43,165 nucleotides of DNA from Candidatus Gastranaerophilales bacterium (GTDB lineage: Bacteria; Cyanobacteriota; Vampirovibrionia; Gastranaerophilales; Gastranaerophilaceae): NCBI GenBank assembly GCA_944326515.1, contig CALVEI010000012.1, forward strand, positions 1-43,165, read 5' to 3'. Below the pieces are notes generated by a model. It ran no database searches. It saw only the letters and a program-made list of their open reading frames with translations, and was not told the origin of the DNA. Positions within the stretch are counted from its first letter, which is position 1, and the number at the start of each line of letters is the position of its first letter. The position numbers and the translations under genes were made by a program. Below are positions 17,293 through 25,662 of this stretch, piece by piece.

Positions 17293-19302
17293 ATGCAAAA
17301 ACATATAAAAAGTTTTATCTTACTTGCAGTATTTATATCAGTACTGTCGTCTGGTACTGCAAATGCAGAACCAATTGGTGGTTATGTTCCTGCTGAGTTA
17401 AATTATGGTGGAGCATTGATGAATCACGATATGATGATGATCAAAGAAAAACAACGCCAAAGAGACGAAGCAGAAGATTTTCAAAACTTCCAAGAAAGAA
17501 AAAAGAACAAAAACAAAAAAGAAAGTGTTATAAACGACAATTCTGACAGCACTGAAAAAATATACGATGAAGAATCATCTAAAAAATTAAAAGAAGAACA
17601 CCAAAAACTACAAGAAGAAAAAGCTAAAAAAAAATCTTTTTTTAAAAGAAAAAAAAAGAAGCAAGACTCACAACCAGAAGAATCTACCAATTCAGAAATA
17701 ACAGAAAAGACAGAAACAACTACAACGATAAAAGCTAAAGTTGATAAATCTCCAATGCAAGACGGAAAGGTTTACATAAGAGCAGTTGCTGTAACAAACT
17801 CTAAAATCCTGTCCGACATGGAGATTCAATCTTTAACAGACAATGTTATCGGCAAATATGTGACATTTGATGACTTAGAAAAGCTCGTTGTAGATTTCAA
17901 CTATATTTATGCATCAAAAGGTTACGTAACAGCTAGGGCATTTTTACCCCCGCAAACAATAGAAAACGGCGTAGTAAAAATAAATCTTGTTGAAGGTACA
18001 GTAGGTGAAATAACTGTGTCTGATAACAAATACACGAGCAGCAATTACGTAAAAAAAAGAATTTCTGCTAAAAAAGGAGACATATTTGAAATTGTCGAAC
18101 TTGAACAAGACATACTTAAGTTCAACAAATATAACGACGGAATAAAACTAAAAGCAAACCTCAACAAGGGTAAAGAAATTGGAACAACTGATATAAACAT
18201 AAAAGCAGAAGAAAGATTTCCTTTCAGAGTCACTGCTCTTATGGACAATGCTGGTAGAAAAACCATTGGGGAATTAAGAGGCGGACTTATGGCACAAGCA
18301 GATAGTTTGTTCCATCAAAGAGACCGTTTAACATTGGGCTCTTATGCAAGCAGACATTCTGTAACGCCATTTGCTGACTACAATATACCTGTTAACAAGC
18401 ATGATGGCAGAGTTGGATTCTTATTTTCTTCAAGTTACGCACAAATTGGAGAAGGTCCTTACAAAATATTTGATATAGAAAGCCGTTCATTCAACTACTC
18501 TCTATACTATACTCACCCACTTATAAGAAAACCAAATTTCGAATTAAACGGTTACGCTGGTATCAACTACAAAACAGCTGCAACAGCTTTTGGTGGATAT
18601 ACAATTAACCGAGATAAAATATCAAGCGCAGAGGTTGCCTTAAATGCCAGATACGACACTAAACGTGGTATTTGGTATTTAAATCAAGGTGCATATCAAG
18701 CGTTTCCTATTTTCGATGACACATCAAAATACTTCAAATATACAGGTAGTTTGATAAGATTACACGACTTTGGACACGGTATTGTCGGACAATTCAGAGG
18801 TATGTACCAATTTTCACCTCAAGATGTAATTCCTTATATAGACCAATTCCAAGCTGGTGGTTTGGCGACAATAAGAGGTTACTCAGAAGGTCTTTTGATT
18901 GGTCGTTCTGGTTACATAATAAGTACAGAACTTTTATTCCCAATTGCACCGCAAAAAATCTCAGTTAAAAAGAAAAACGAAAAAAGAGAAATACCTTTTC
19001 TAGGAAGATATGTTAAAGGTATTGTATTTGTTGACCACGCAGGAATTTATCCTTTTAAAGGAGAAGGTCCGGGAGCACAGAGTTACAATCAAAGTGACTA
19101 TATGTTGAGTATGGGTCTGGGTTTAAGAATTACATTACCGGGTGACGCAACAGCAAGATTATATTGGGGTTGTCCTTTAATGCATAACCCTCATGAAACT
19201 TATTACAGAAACCCACGTTTCAGTTTTGAAATATCACTTTCACCTGATATAGATAGGATTCTTAAATACAGAAAAAGCCTAAAAAATAAAGAAACTTTGT
19301 AA
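17293..19302 (+). CDS. TpsB / FhaC-ShlB family outer-membrane transporter for the adhesin
   Basis: This is the predicted outer-membrane beta-barrel that moves the adjacent giant adhesin across the outer membrane. From the ATG at 17293 (669 residues) a clean signal peptide begins MQKHIKSFILL and cleaves near ANA-E. An in-frame GTG at 17263 would add ten polar residues ahead of it, so I prefer the ATG, which has AAAAGGG just upstream. Residues about 45-150 are an unusually charged Lys/Glu linker. Two POTRA repeats follow (about 160-234 and 235-310), then the barrel with the family's IRGY motif (about residue 527) expected in loop 6. Canonical TpsB proteins are 550-600 residues, so the excess is the charged linker. 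The gene is divergent from its substrate rather than upstream in one operon. It ends before a clear terminator. Confidence 0.93.
   Translation: MQKHIKSFILLAVFISVLSSGTANAEPIGGYVPAELNYGGALMNHDMMMIKEKQRQRDEAEDFQNFQERKKNKNKKESVINDNSDSTEKIYDEESSKKLKEEHQKLQEEKAKKKSFFKRKKKKQDSQPEESTNSEITEKTETTTTIKAKVDKSPMQDGKVYIRAVAVTNSKILSDMEIQSLTDNVIGKYVTFDDLEKLVVDFNYIYASKGYVTARAFLPPQTIENGVVKINLVEGTVGEITVSDNKYTSSNYVKKRISAKKGDIFEIVELEQDILKFNKYNDGIKLKANLNKGKEIGTTDINIKAEERFPFRVTALMDNAGRKTIGELRGGLMAQADSLFHQRDRLTLGSYASRHSVTPFADYNIPVNKHDGRVGFLFSSSYAQIGEGPYKIFDIESRSFNYSLYYTHPLIRKPNFELNGYAGINYKTAATAFGGYTINRDKISSAEVALNARYDTKRGIWYLNQGAYQAFPIFDDTSKYFKYTGSLIRLHDFGHGIVGQFRGMYQFSPQDVIPYIDQFQAGGLATIRGYSEGLLIGRSGYIISTELLFPIAPQKISVKKKNEKREIPFLGRYVKGIVFVDHAGIYPFKGEGPGAQSYNQSDYMLSMGLGLRITLPGDATARLYWGCPLMHNPHETYYRNPRFSFEISLSPDIDRILKYRKSLKNKETL
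17626..17657 (+). repeat. Clustered homopolymer tracts (A9, T7, A9) in the transporter gene
   Basis: Within 32 bp of the charged linker are nine A (17626-17634), seven T (17637-17643) and nine A (17649-17657). All are coding (Lys and Phe codons). They lie upstream of the POTRA and barrel regions, so a one-base slip would abolish the transporter. Confidence 0.85.
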
Positions 19303-19402
19303 AAATATATTACAAAAATCTAGTTTTGTGCAATAACATAAAACCAAAAACTTTTTATATAACTATCAGTTAAAAATACTGACATTATGTTCATTTAGAA
19401 TG

Positions 19403-19430
19403 GAAAGGGGCGAAGAGCCCCTTTCTTCTT
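19403..19430 (+). terminator. Rho-independent terminator after the TpsB-like gene
   Basis: A 9-bp stem GAAAGGGGC / GCCCCTTTC (19403-19411 with 19417-19425) with a 5-base loop is followed by a T-rich tail (TTCTT). It lies about 100 bases past the transporter stop. Confidence 0.8.
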
Positions 19431-19452
19431 AATTAAATTAATAATAGAATTA

Positions 19453-19480
19453 AGACATGCGCCCAATTTTGGCTTATAAA
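19453..19480 (+). promoter_or_regulatory. Candidate promoter of the APC transporter gene
   Basis: AAGACA (19453-19458) and TATAAA (19475-19480) are 16 bases apart, resembling -35 and -10 boxes. The predicted transcript start is about 18 bases before the ATG. A second TATAAT at 19487-19492 lacks a good -35. Confidence 0.35.
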
Positions 19481-19504
19481 TATTTTTATAATAATATATA
19501 AAAT

Positions 19505-20860
19505 ATGAGTCAAGATTTAAAAAGAACATTATCTCTCCCCGATGCTATATCTATCGTTGCTGGTTCAATGATAGGTTGTGGGATATTTATAGTATCAGCA
19601 GATATTGCAAGACAAGTTAACTCCGGATTGTTACTCATAATAATCTGGATATTAGCCGGTTTTATAACTCTTTGTGGAGGTTTGTCTCTATGCGAACTCG
19701 CATCAAATATAACAGATGAAGGCGGACAATACGTATATTTAAAAAAAATATTTAATGAAAAAATTGCATTTTTATATGGTTGGACATTGTTTCTAGTAAT
19801 TCAAACAGGAACAATCGCAGCTGTATGTGTTGCTTTTGCAAAGTTTTTCGGTATTCTTGTACCTTTTGTAAGCACAGAAAATTTAGTATTACACGTTGGA
19901 TTTTTAAAGCTATCAACCCAACAAGTTTTTGCAATTTTTACAGTAATATTCTTAAGCTACCTCAATTCACGAGGTATAAAATACGGAGTAATCACCCAAA
20001 ATATATTTACAATAACTAAAGTTCTTTCTATTGCAGGGTTAATAGGCGTAGCATTATTGTTTGGGTTTAATGCAAATACACTTCATATGAATTTTCATAT
20101 GCCAATACAATTTAATTTTCAGCTCATAAACACAATGGCAGTTGCAATCGTAGGAGCATTATTTGCATCAATAACTTGGAATAACATAACTTTTATAGCA
20201 GGTGAAGTTAAGCACCCACAAAAAAATATTCCTAAAGCTATGATTTTTGGGGTAGCTCTTGTAGTCTCATTATACTTGCTTATGAATTTGATTTATCTAG
20301 GTGTTTTGCCTTTTGAAGCTATACAAAATGCACCACAAGATATAGTTGCAGCAAGAACAATTGGAGAAATTTTCGGCAATATAGGTAGAGATGTTATAGC
20401 AGTTATAATAATGATTTCAGCATTTGGTTGCGCAAATGGAATGATATTAACAGGCTCCAGAGTATATTACAAAATGGCAAAAGACAGAGCATTTTTTAGA
20501 CCATTGGCTTTAATCAACAGGAAAACAAGAGTTCCTGTGAATTCATTGTGGGCACAATGCATATGGATTTGTATATTAATATTATGGGGAAACTATTCAG
20601 AGCTATTAGATTTTGTAATATACGCTTCTCTTATATTCTACATTCTTGTTACTGCCGGTGTGTTTGTGTACAGAAAAAAATTCCCTAACGAAAATAAGAA
20701 ATTTAGAATTAACAACTTTTTCCCAATAACATTCTTAATCATTGCAAGTTACATTGTAATCTGCTTATCTATTTATAAGCCTTTATACACAATACCGGGA
20801 TTGTTAATCACAATCGCCGGCATTCCTGTGTTTAAGATATGGAAAAATAATAATAAATAA
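19505..20860 (+). CDS. APC-superfamily amino-acid permease/exchanger
   Basis: This 451-residue polytopic membrane protein has about 12 hydrophobic segments. The N-terminal motif (residues 9-33, including AISIVAGSMIGCGIFI) is the unwound first helix GSxxGxGIF of amino-acid/polyamine/organocation transporters. It is followed by WILAGFITLCGGLSLCELA and GGQYVYLKK, which fit the LAT/SteT-like branch. The likely role is uptake or exchange of a neutral amino acid across the inner membrane; the substrate cannot be read from sequence. No Shine-Dalgarno sequence is visible before the ATG, so initiation may be leaderless or SD-independent. The gene ends 9 bases from the convergent gene at 20870, with no terminator between them. 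Confidence 0.88.
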   Translation: MSQDLKRTLSLPDAISIVAGSMIGCGIFIVSADIARQVNSGLLLIIIWILAGFITLCGGLSLCELASNITDEGGQYVYLKKIFNEKIAFLYGWTLFLVIQTGTIAAVCVAFAKFFGILVPFVSTENLVLHVGFLKLSTQQVFAIFTVIFLSYLNSRGIKYGVITQNIFTITKVLSIAGLIGVALLFGFNANTLHMNFHMPIQFNFQLINTMAVAIVGALFASITWNNITFIAGEVKHPQKNIPKAMIFGVALVVSLYLLMNLIYLGVLPFEAIQNAPQDIVAARTIGEIFGNIGRDVIAVIIMISAFGCANGMILTGSRVYYKMAKDRAFFRPLALINRKTRVPVNSLWAQCIWICILILWGNYSELLDFVIYASLIFYILVTAGVFVYRKKFPNENKKFRINNFFPITFLIIASYIVICLSIYKPLYTIPGLLITIAGIPVFKIWKNNNK

Positions 20861-20869
20861 TTTACTCGA

Positions 20870-21577
20870 TTATACGTTTCTCATAAATTTTGGTGGTTTG
20901 TATGCATCTGTATAGAAATCAAATCTAGCAGATTCGTTTGCTGAATTAGTAGATTTTACATCATTACTTTTTGATGACTTACTTTCAGCATTTTCTGTAG
21001 GTGCTAACTTACCAGCTTTTTTCATTTCATATTTTTCAAATTGAGCTTTAATAACGTCAGCTAAAGGTGTAGCAACACTTGGAGTGATTACACGTTTGCA
21101 GATAATTTGAGAAGCGACAAGTGTTGCGATAACTGCAAATCCTGCTCTTGCCCATTTACTAGACGTTTTACCGAGAATATTTTCTACTGATTTTAAATCG
21201 CAATCAATATTTTTTGCTTTCAATTTATTATACAAAGCTTCAGCAGAAGATTTGTTGAAATATTTAGCATAACGTTTGTTAAAAATATGATCAGAAGCTT
21301 TTTCAATCAAAGGTTTTGATAATATCGGAACAATAACGTTAACCAAACCGTTAGATAAGTCAATAGAAGCAACGAAAGTTCTTTTATCTTCCGGAATCTT
21401 TTTATTGTGGTAACTTTGAGTTGTATAATAGTAACAATTCAAAGCATCCTTAGTAACTGTTGAAACTAACGCCAAAGTTGCAGCTGCCTTGGTTGGGTTA
21501 TCAGGCAACCACTTTTTCATAAACTTAGTATTGAATAAGTTGTTATATAAATTTCTACCACTAATTACAGGAGCCAT
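20870..21577 (-). CDS. Hypothetical membrane-associated protein, coupled to the gene upstream
   Basis: I do not recognise a named family for this 235-residue protein. It has hydrophobic stretches near residues 30-45, 75-90 and 145-165 (WARAGFAVIATLVASQII). A basic central part follows the second stretch, and the tail from about 190 is Ser/Asn/Lys-rich and probably disordered. Its ATG overlaps the stop of the upstream gene by one base (TAATG), with GGAGG just ahead, so the two are almost certainly translated as a pair. Both look like lineage-specific membrane proteins sitting beside, and divergent from, ftsZ. The function is unknown. Confidence 0.8.
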   Translation of the reverse strand: MAPVISGRNLYNNLFNTKFMKKWLPDNPTKAAATLALVSTVTKDALNCYYYTTQSYHNKKIPEDKRTFVASIDLSNGLVNVIVPILSKPLIEKASDHIFNKRYAKYFNKSSAEALYNKLKAKNIDCDLKSVENILGKTSSKWARAGFAVIATLVASQIICKRVITPSVATPLADVIKAQFEKYEMKKAGKLAPTENAESKSSKSNDVKSTNSANESARFDFYTDAYKPPKFMRNV

Positions 21578-23034
21578 TATTTAGCCTCCTTTGCTTTATC
21601 TGTATTTCCATTTTGGTCTAATCCATAAAGTTTTGCTTTTGAAGCAGCTTTTGCTGCACTGAGTTTCGGGAAGAATTTCTCCATAATTCTTGGGTAAGAC
21701 CAATTAAGAATACCGCAAGTAATCGGTAGAATTAAAAGACCTACAATAATACCGCTTCTATCCTTCCAACCTTTTAATTTAGCTTCAGCTTTATTTATGC
21801 TTGTTGTCAAATATTTTTTAATTAAAACGTTTCTTCTTGCAGCCTCAAATGTTTTACCGTGGTCTTTGATACGATCCATTGATTTTGCATTTTTAATTTT
21901 ATTAAATACATATTCATATATCTTATCATCTAAAGTTTTTGCATCTTCAGCTAGTTGAGATATTTGCTCATATTTAGGTTGTAAAGAATTCAATTTCTCT
22001 TTGTAAATATTTTGTTTTGCAATTTTAACTTCATTTTCTATCTGATTTAGAACACTTTCAGGAGAAGCCGATGTTGCAGAATGTTTTTTCATTGCTTCTA
22101 CTCTAAATTGTTCAACTTGTGCCTGCATATCATGCAAGTGAGATGAAACATTGAACTTAACCTTAGCTTCCATATCAATACATTCGTTCAAATCTTTGAT
22201 AGCAGCTTCTTTAGCAATTGTATCTATCGTTTCTCTTACATGTTCAAAATCAAGACCTTTGCTTGAAATTAAAGACTTACCTTTCTTAGCTAGTTGATCA
22301 ACTGAATCAATATGTTCAAGTTCTGAGTCAGTAAATGCAAACTTATCTTTCAATACATCTTTAAAGAGAGCTTTTGTTTTTGCCTCAACAGCAGAAGGTT
22401 TAACAACATCAGCCATATCAAGCTTACTGATATCCATTGTTTTTCTTAAGCGTTTCAATGTATCATAGAATGCCTCATCTTGAAGACTTCTTACTCTATT
22501 ATTAATCCAAACTTTTTTCTTTTCAGGTTCAACATTACGTCTCATACAATCAAACTTGTAGAGTTCATATTCTTGTTTAACTCTTGGCAACAATGTAGAT
22601 CTTGGAGGTTTAGCACTTAAATCCATTTGATCAACGCCTAAATAAGCAGCATGTTTATCCAACCACTTATTGTAGTTAGACATAACAAAAACTTGTGTTC
22701 CTAATGTAATACCTGCTGAAATAGGCTGTCTTAATGAGGTATAAGCTTTAGTATTTTTATCCTCTTTTGATGCTGGGTTAAAAGCAATAAATACAGGTGC
22801 AACAAATGCAGTACCAAGAGCTGTAACGGCGTTATTTAAGTTTTCTCCGCTCTTTACATACATATCCATCAACATCCTTCTTGCGCCGCTAGAATTATCG
22901 TAAATTGCGTCACTTAACTCTCTGATTTTTGTATAATTTCTTGGAATATAAGCTGCGCCGAAAGAAGGCTTACTTACTGCAGCACTTTGTGCCTTATTCC
23001 CCAAACAACTGTTGTAATGTCCTTGAACTTTCAT
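21577..23034 (-). CDS. Hypothetical membrane / coiled-coil protein with N-terminal SFGA motif
   Basis: This 485-residue protein belongs to no family I can name. It has a short polar N terminus containing PSFGAAY (residues 23-29). A hydrophobic stretch lies at about 65-85 (AVTALGTAFVAPVFIAFNP) and another at about 100-115. A long charged helical region covers about 130-400, and a membrane segment lies near 430-450 (IIVGLLILPITCGILNW). No Sec signal peptide is apparent. AGGTGG ahead of the ATG supports the start. It is the first gene of a two-gene operon with 20870-21577, divergent from ftsZ across 312 bp. A structural or envelope role is only a guess. Confidence 0.8.
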   Translation of the reverse strand: MKVQGHYNSCLGNKAQSAAVSKPSFGAAYIPRNYTKIRELSDAIYDNSSGARRMLMDMYVKSGENLNNAVTALGTAFVAPVFIAFNPASKEDKNTKAYTSLRQPISAGITLGTQVFVMSNYNKWLDKHAAYLGVDQMDLSAKPPRSTLLPRVKQEYELYKFDCMRRNVEPEKKKVWINNRVRSLQDEAFYDTLKRLRKTMDISKLDMADVVKPSAVEAKTKALFKDVLKDKFAFTDSELEHIDSVDQLAKKGKSLISSKGLDFEHVRETIDTIAKEAAIKDLNECIDMEAKVKFNVSSHLHDMQAQVEQFRVEAMKKHSATSASPESVLNQIENEVKIAKQNIYKEKLNSLQPKYEQISQLAEDAKTLDDKIYEYVFNKIKNAKSMDRIKDHGKTFEAARRNVLIKKYLTTSINKAEAKLKGWKDRSGIIVGLLILPITCGILNWSYPRIMEKFFPKLSAAKAASKAKLYGLDQNGNTDKAKEAK

Positions 23035-23346
23035 GTTCCCACCTTAAACACACTTCCACATGTACTAAAAACTGTAAAAATAAAAATTGCGCAAATACTC
23101 ATGCTTTATTAAGAAATATAAACTTAATAATTTACAAACGAATAGATGACAAAAAAATAATAACGCGAACAAAAAATCATGCATAATTTTTTATAAATAT
23201 TTTTTTGAATCTTTAACTTATATTAAAAAAAGTATTAAATTATCTTAAATTTCTTTACTAATTAATTTTTTTAAAATAGTATAGGTATTAAGTTATGGGG
23301 AAATAACCTCACCGATATGAAGTTTAGATTGAAAGAGGTCAAATAA
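23035..23346. promoter_or_regulatory. 312-bp AT-rich divergent intergenic region upstream of ftsZ
   Basis: No gene is seen here. On the minus strand TTGTCA (plus coordinates 23147-23152) and TATTAA (23124-23129) are 17 bases apart and form a good candidate promoter for the 23034 gene. On the plus strand several AT-rich hexamers precede ftsZ but none stands out. The ftsZ ribosome-binding site GAGG is at 23335-23338, eight bases before the GTG. Confidence 0.5.
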
Positions 23347-24558
23347 GTGGAAAATTTCGGACCAGATATCTTCGGAAGAAGAGACAAAGAACAAGATATG
23401 GAAACTCCGCAAGTATCAAGTGTTGCAGATATTAAAGTTATCGGTGCCGGCGGCGGTGGCGGTAACGCTGTTAATAGAATGATAAAAGCTGGTTTAACTG
23501 GCGTAGATTTCTGGGCAATGAATACTGATGCACAAGTATTAAAAATGTCATTGGCTGATAACAAAATTCAGCTCGGTGGCAAGTTGACGGAAGGCTTGGG
23601 TGCCGGCGGTGATCCTTCAGTTGGTGAAAAAGCAGCTGAAGAAACGAGAGACCAAATAGTTCAAGCACTTGATGGTGCTGATATGGTATTTGTCACAGCA
23701 GGCATGGGTGGCGGTACAGGAACTGGAGCAGCTCCTGTCATTGCTAAAATAGCCAAAGAACTTGGCGCATTGACTATCGGCGTAGTTACAAAACCTTTTA
23801 GCTTTGAAGGTAAACGTCGTATGAACCAAGCAATGCAAGGTCTTGAAAAATTAAAAGAAACCGTTGACGCTCTTATAGTTATACCAAACGACAAATTATT
23901 AGAAGTTGTTGAAAGAAGAACAACAATGAAAGAAGCCTTCCAAGTTGTTGACGAAGTGCTTTTAAGAGGTGTTCAAGGTATATCTGATATTATCACTGTA
24001 CCGGGATTAATAAACGTAGACTTTGCAGACGTAAAAGCTGTTATGCAATCAAGCGGTTCTGCATTAATGGGTATAGGTAGAGGTACCGGTGAAGGCAGAG
24101 CTATGGAAGCTGCCAAGTTAGCAATCAATTCACCATTACTTGAAACTTCTATTAATGGTGCATCTGGTATCATCATGAACGTTACTGGTGGTTCTGATAT
24201 GACATTGCATGAAGTTACAGAAGCAGCTCAGGTTATTCATGACGCTGTTGCTGAGGATGCAATCGTTACATTTGGTTCTGTAATTGATGACAGAATTCAA
24301 GGAGAAATTCAGATAACAGTTATAGCTACAGGTTTTGAGATGAAAGGTGTAGAATCACAGCAGAAAAAAGAAATTGCTAAATCTTTAAGTGCAGCTGATT
24401 TCTTCTCTGCTTCATTCAATACAGGTTCTTCAATGAACCAACCAGCTGCACCTGCAACTGCTAATAATATTCCTCAACCAAAACCGGCTATATCGCCACA
24501 AAAAACGCAAAATGATTTGATGAGTATTATTGATATACCACCATTCCTTCAAAAATAG
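23347..24558 (+). CDS. ftsZ: Cell division protein FtsZ
   Basis: This is the tubulin-like GTPase that polymerises into the cytokinetic ring. It has 403 residues, normal for the family. The nucleotide-binding signature GGGTGTG is at 121-127 and the T7-loop NVDFAD, which completes GTP hydrolysis in the next subunit, is at 223-228. After a short linker the conserved C-terminal peptide (IDIPPFL, last ten residues) for FtsA/ZipA/SepF-type partners is intact. The start is a GTG at 23347 with GAGG eight bases upstream; the ATG at 23398 would lack a good site. The core sequence ([20 protein letters not shown]) resembles cyanobacterial FtsZ. It is monocistronic, unlike the dcw cluster of many bacteria, and minCDE lies about 3.3 kb downstream. 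Confidence 0.98.
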   Translation: MENFGPDIFGRRDKEQDMETPQVSSVADIKVIGAGGGGGNAVNRMIKAGLTGVDFWAMNTDAQVLKMSLADNKIQLGGKLTEGLGAGGDPSVGEKAAEETRDQIVQALDGADMVFVTAGMGGGTGTGAAPVIAKIAKELGALTIGVVTKPFSFEGKRRMNQAMQGLEKLKETVDALIVIPNDKLLEVVERRTTMKEAFQVVDEVLLRGVQGISDIITVPGLINVDFADVKAVMQSSGSALMGIGRGTGEGRAMEAAKLAINSPLLETSINGASGIIMNVTGGSDMTLHEVTEAAQVIHDAVAEDAIVTFGSVIDDRIQGEIQITVIATGFEMKGVESQQKKEIAKSLSAADFFSASFNTGSSMNQPAAPATANNIPQPKPAISPQKTQNDLMSIIDIPPFLQK

Positions 24559-24574
24559 CCAAGAGGGATTTAAT

Positions 24575-24612
24575 AAAACGAGAGCCTTGGATGTCCAAGG
24601 CTCTCGTTTTTT
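24575..24612. terminator. Strong bidirectional terminator between ftsZ and csaB
   Basis: A 12-bp perfect stem (24579-24590 with 24595-24606) with a 4-base loop is flanked by AAAA on the left and TTTTTT on the right. It ends ftsZ on the plus strand and can also serve the convergent csaB gene on the minus strand. Confidence 0.92.
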
Positions 24613-24631
24613 CTAAAATATATAAAATATG

Positions 24632-25654
24632 CTAATTTTGTATTTCACGAAAAATTTTTGAAAAATCAAAATAGCATTCTTTAACCTTTTCTTTTATTTG
24701 TTGCGATTGAATTGCAAGTAATTTTTTAAAGTATTCATCAAATTTTTCTTCATCGTTAAGCAATGAACAAGGGATAGAAAAACGTTCAGCAATTTTTTGA
24801 ACTTTTTGATCATAGCTAAGAGCTAAAGTAGGAATACCATATTTCAAAGCTAAAAGGCAAGCATGATATCTCATTCCAATAAGATAATCTAAATTAGAAA
24901 ATGACTGTATTGTTTCGTCTATGGTCAATGCGTTAACCAAAACAGTTTTTAAATTTGGATTAACAAGCTTAAGTTGTGCTTCAAAATGTTTACACAAATC
25001 TAAATCTAATGCATCCTGAAAAGAATATATATAAATTTCTTTGTCAGCAAAATTAGCGTTAATCTGCCTAGCCAATGCAAATAAATACTTTTGAGACAGT
25101 CCCTTCCAGCTACGTAACTGAACACCTACTCGATTCATTGAAACTTTTTCTTTTAGATCGATGTTCCAAACAGGATCAGATACCAAATCAGCCTTTAATC
25201 CCCATCCTCGTAGCAAAAACAAACTTTTTTCATCTCTTACAGTTATGTATTTGCAATTTTTCAATATTTTTTTTGTAAAAAAACGCCCCAAAAAGTTTTT
25301 AATAGGTCCAATACCTTGAGCAAATATTATTACATCTTTTTTATAACTTAAAGCAGTATATATAACCCATAAATAATAAAAAAGACTTTTTAAACTTGTA
25401 GCATCCTGTAAAAGACTTCCACCCCCACTAATCAAAACATCAGATTTTTTTAATACATCTCTAACTTTGGAAAAAGCAAAAGTATTAACAGAGCCAACAC
25501 CCAACTTAGACGAGGTTATAGCAGGATTTTTAGAAAAAACTGTGACATAATAATCACTTGCTTTTAACTCTTTTGTGAGAACAGTCAATATCGCCTCATC
25601 ACCAAAATTTTCAAAACCATAATATCCTGAAATAGCTATATTTTTCTTTGACAT
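24632..25654 (-). CDS. csaB: Polysaccharide pyruvyl transferase, CsaB type
   Basis: It is predicted to add pyruvyl ketals to a cell-envelope polysaccharide, which in known systems lets SLH-domain proteins anchor to the wall. The N terminus SKKNIAISGYYGFENFGDEA is the family's GYYGxxNxGDE start; ISGGGSLLQD, FAQGIGP and GMRYHACLLA follow, as expected for a pyruvyltransferase with a GT-B-like fold. I place the start at the ATG at 25654 (340 residues), 8 bases after the upstream kinase stop. A longer reading from 25738 would add 28 residues that overlap the kinase gene and resemble nothing. It forms an operon with the PfkB-family kinase and ends at the shared terminator. Confidence 0.87.
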   Translation of the reverse strand: MSKKNIAISGYYGFENFGDEAILTVLTKELKASDYYVTVFSKNPAITSSKLGVGSVNTFAFSKVRDVLKKSDVLISGGGSLLQDATSLKSLFYYLWVIYTALSYKKDVIIFAQGIGPIKNFLGRFFTKKILKNCKYITVRDEKSLFLLRGWGLKADLVSDPVWNIDLKEKVSMNRVGVQLRSWKGLSQKYLFALARQINANFADKEIYIYSFQDALDLDLCKHFEAQLKLVNPNLKTVLVNALTIDETIQSFSNLDYLIGMRYHACLLALKYGIPTLALSYDQKVQKIAERFSIPCSLLNDEEKFDEYFKKLLAIQSQQIKEKVKECYFDFSKIFREIQN

Positions 25655-25662
25655 AATTAATC

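Noticed and set aside
17172-17396. 74-codon plus-strand frame overlapping the start of the TpsB-like gene
   Set aside because: It is out of frame with the signal peptide and domains of the transporter, and its composition is random. It is judged non-coding.
23275-23346. Possible leader peptide or riboswitch before ftsZ
   Set aside because: The only short frame is four codons long and no stable or conserved fold is evident by eye.
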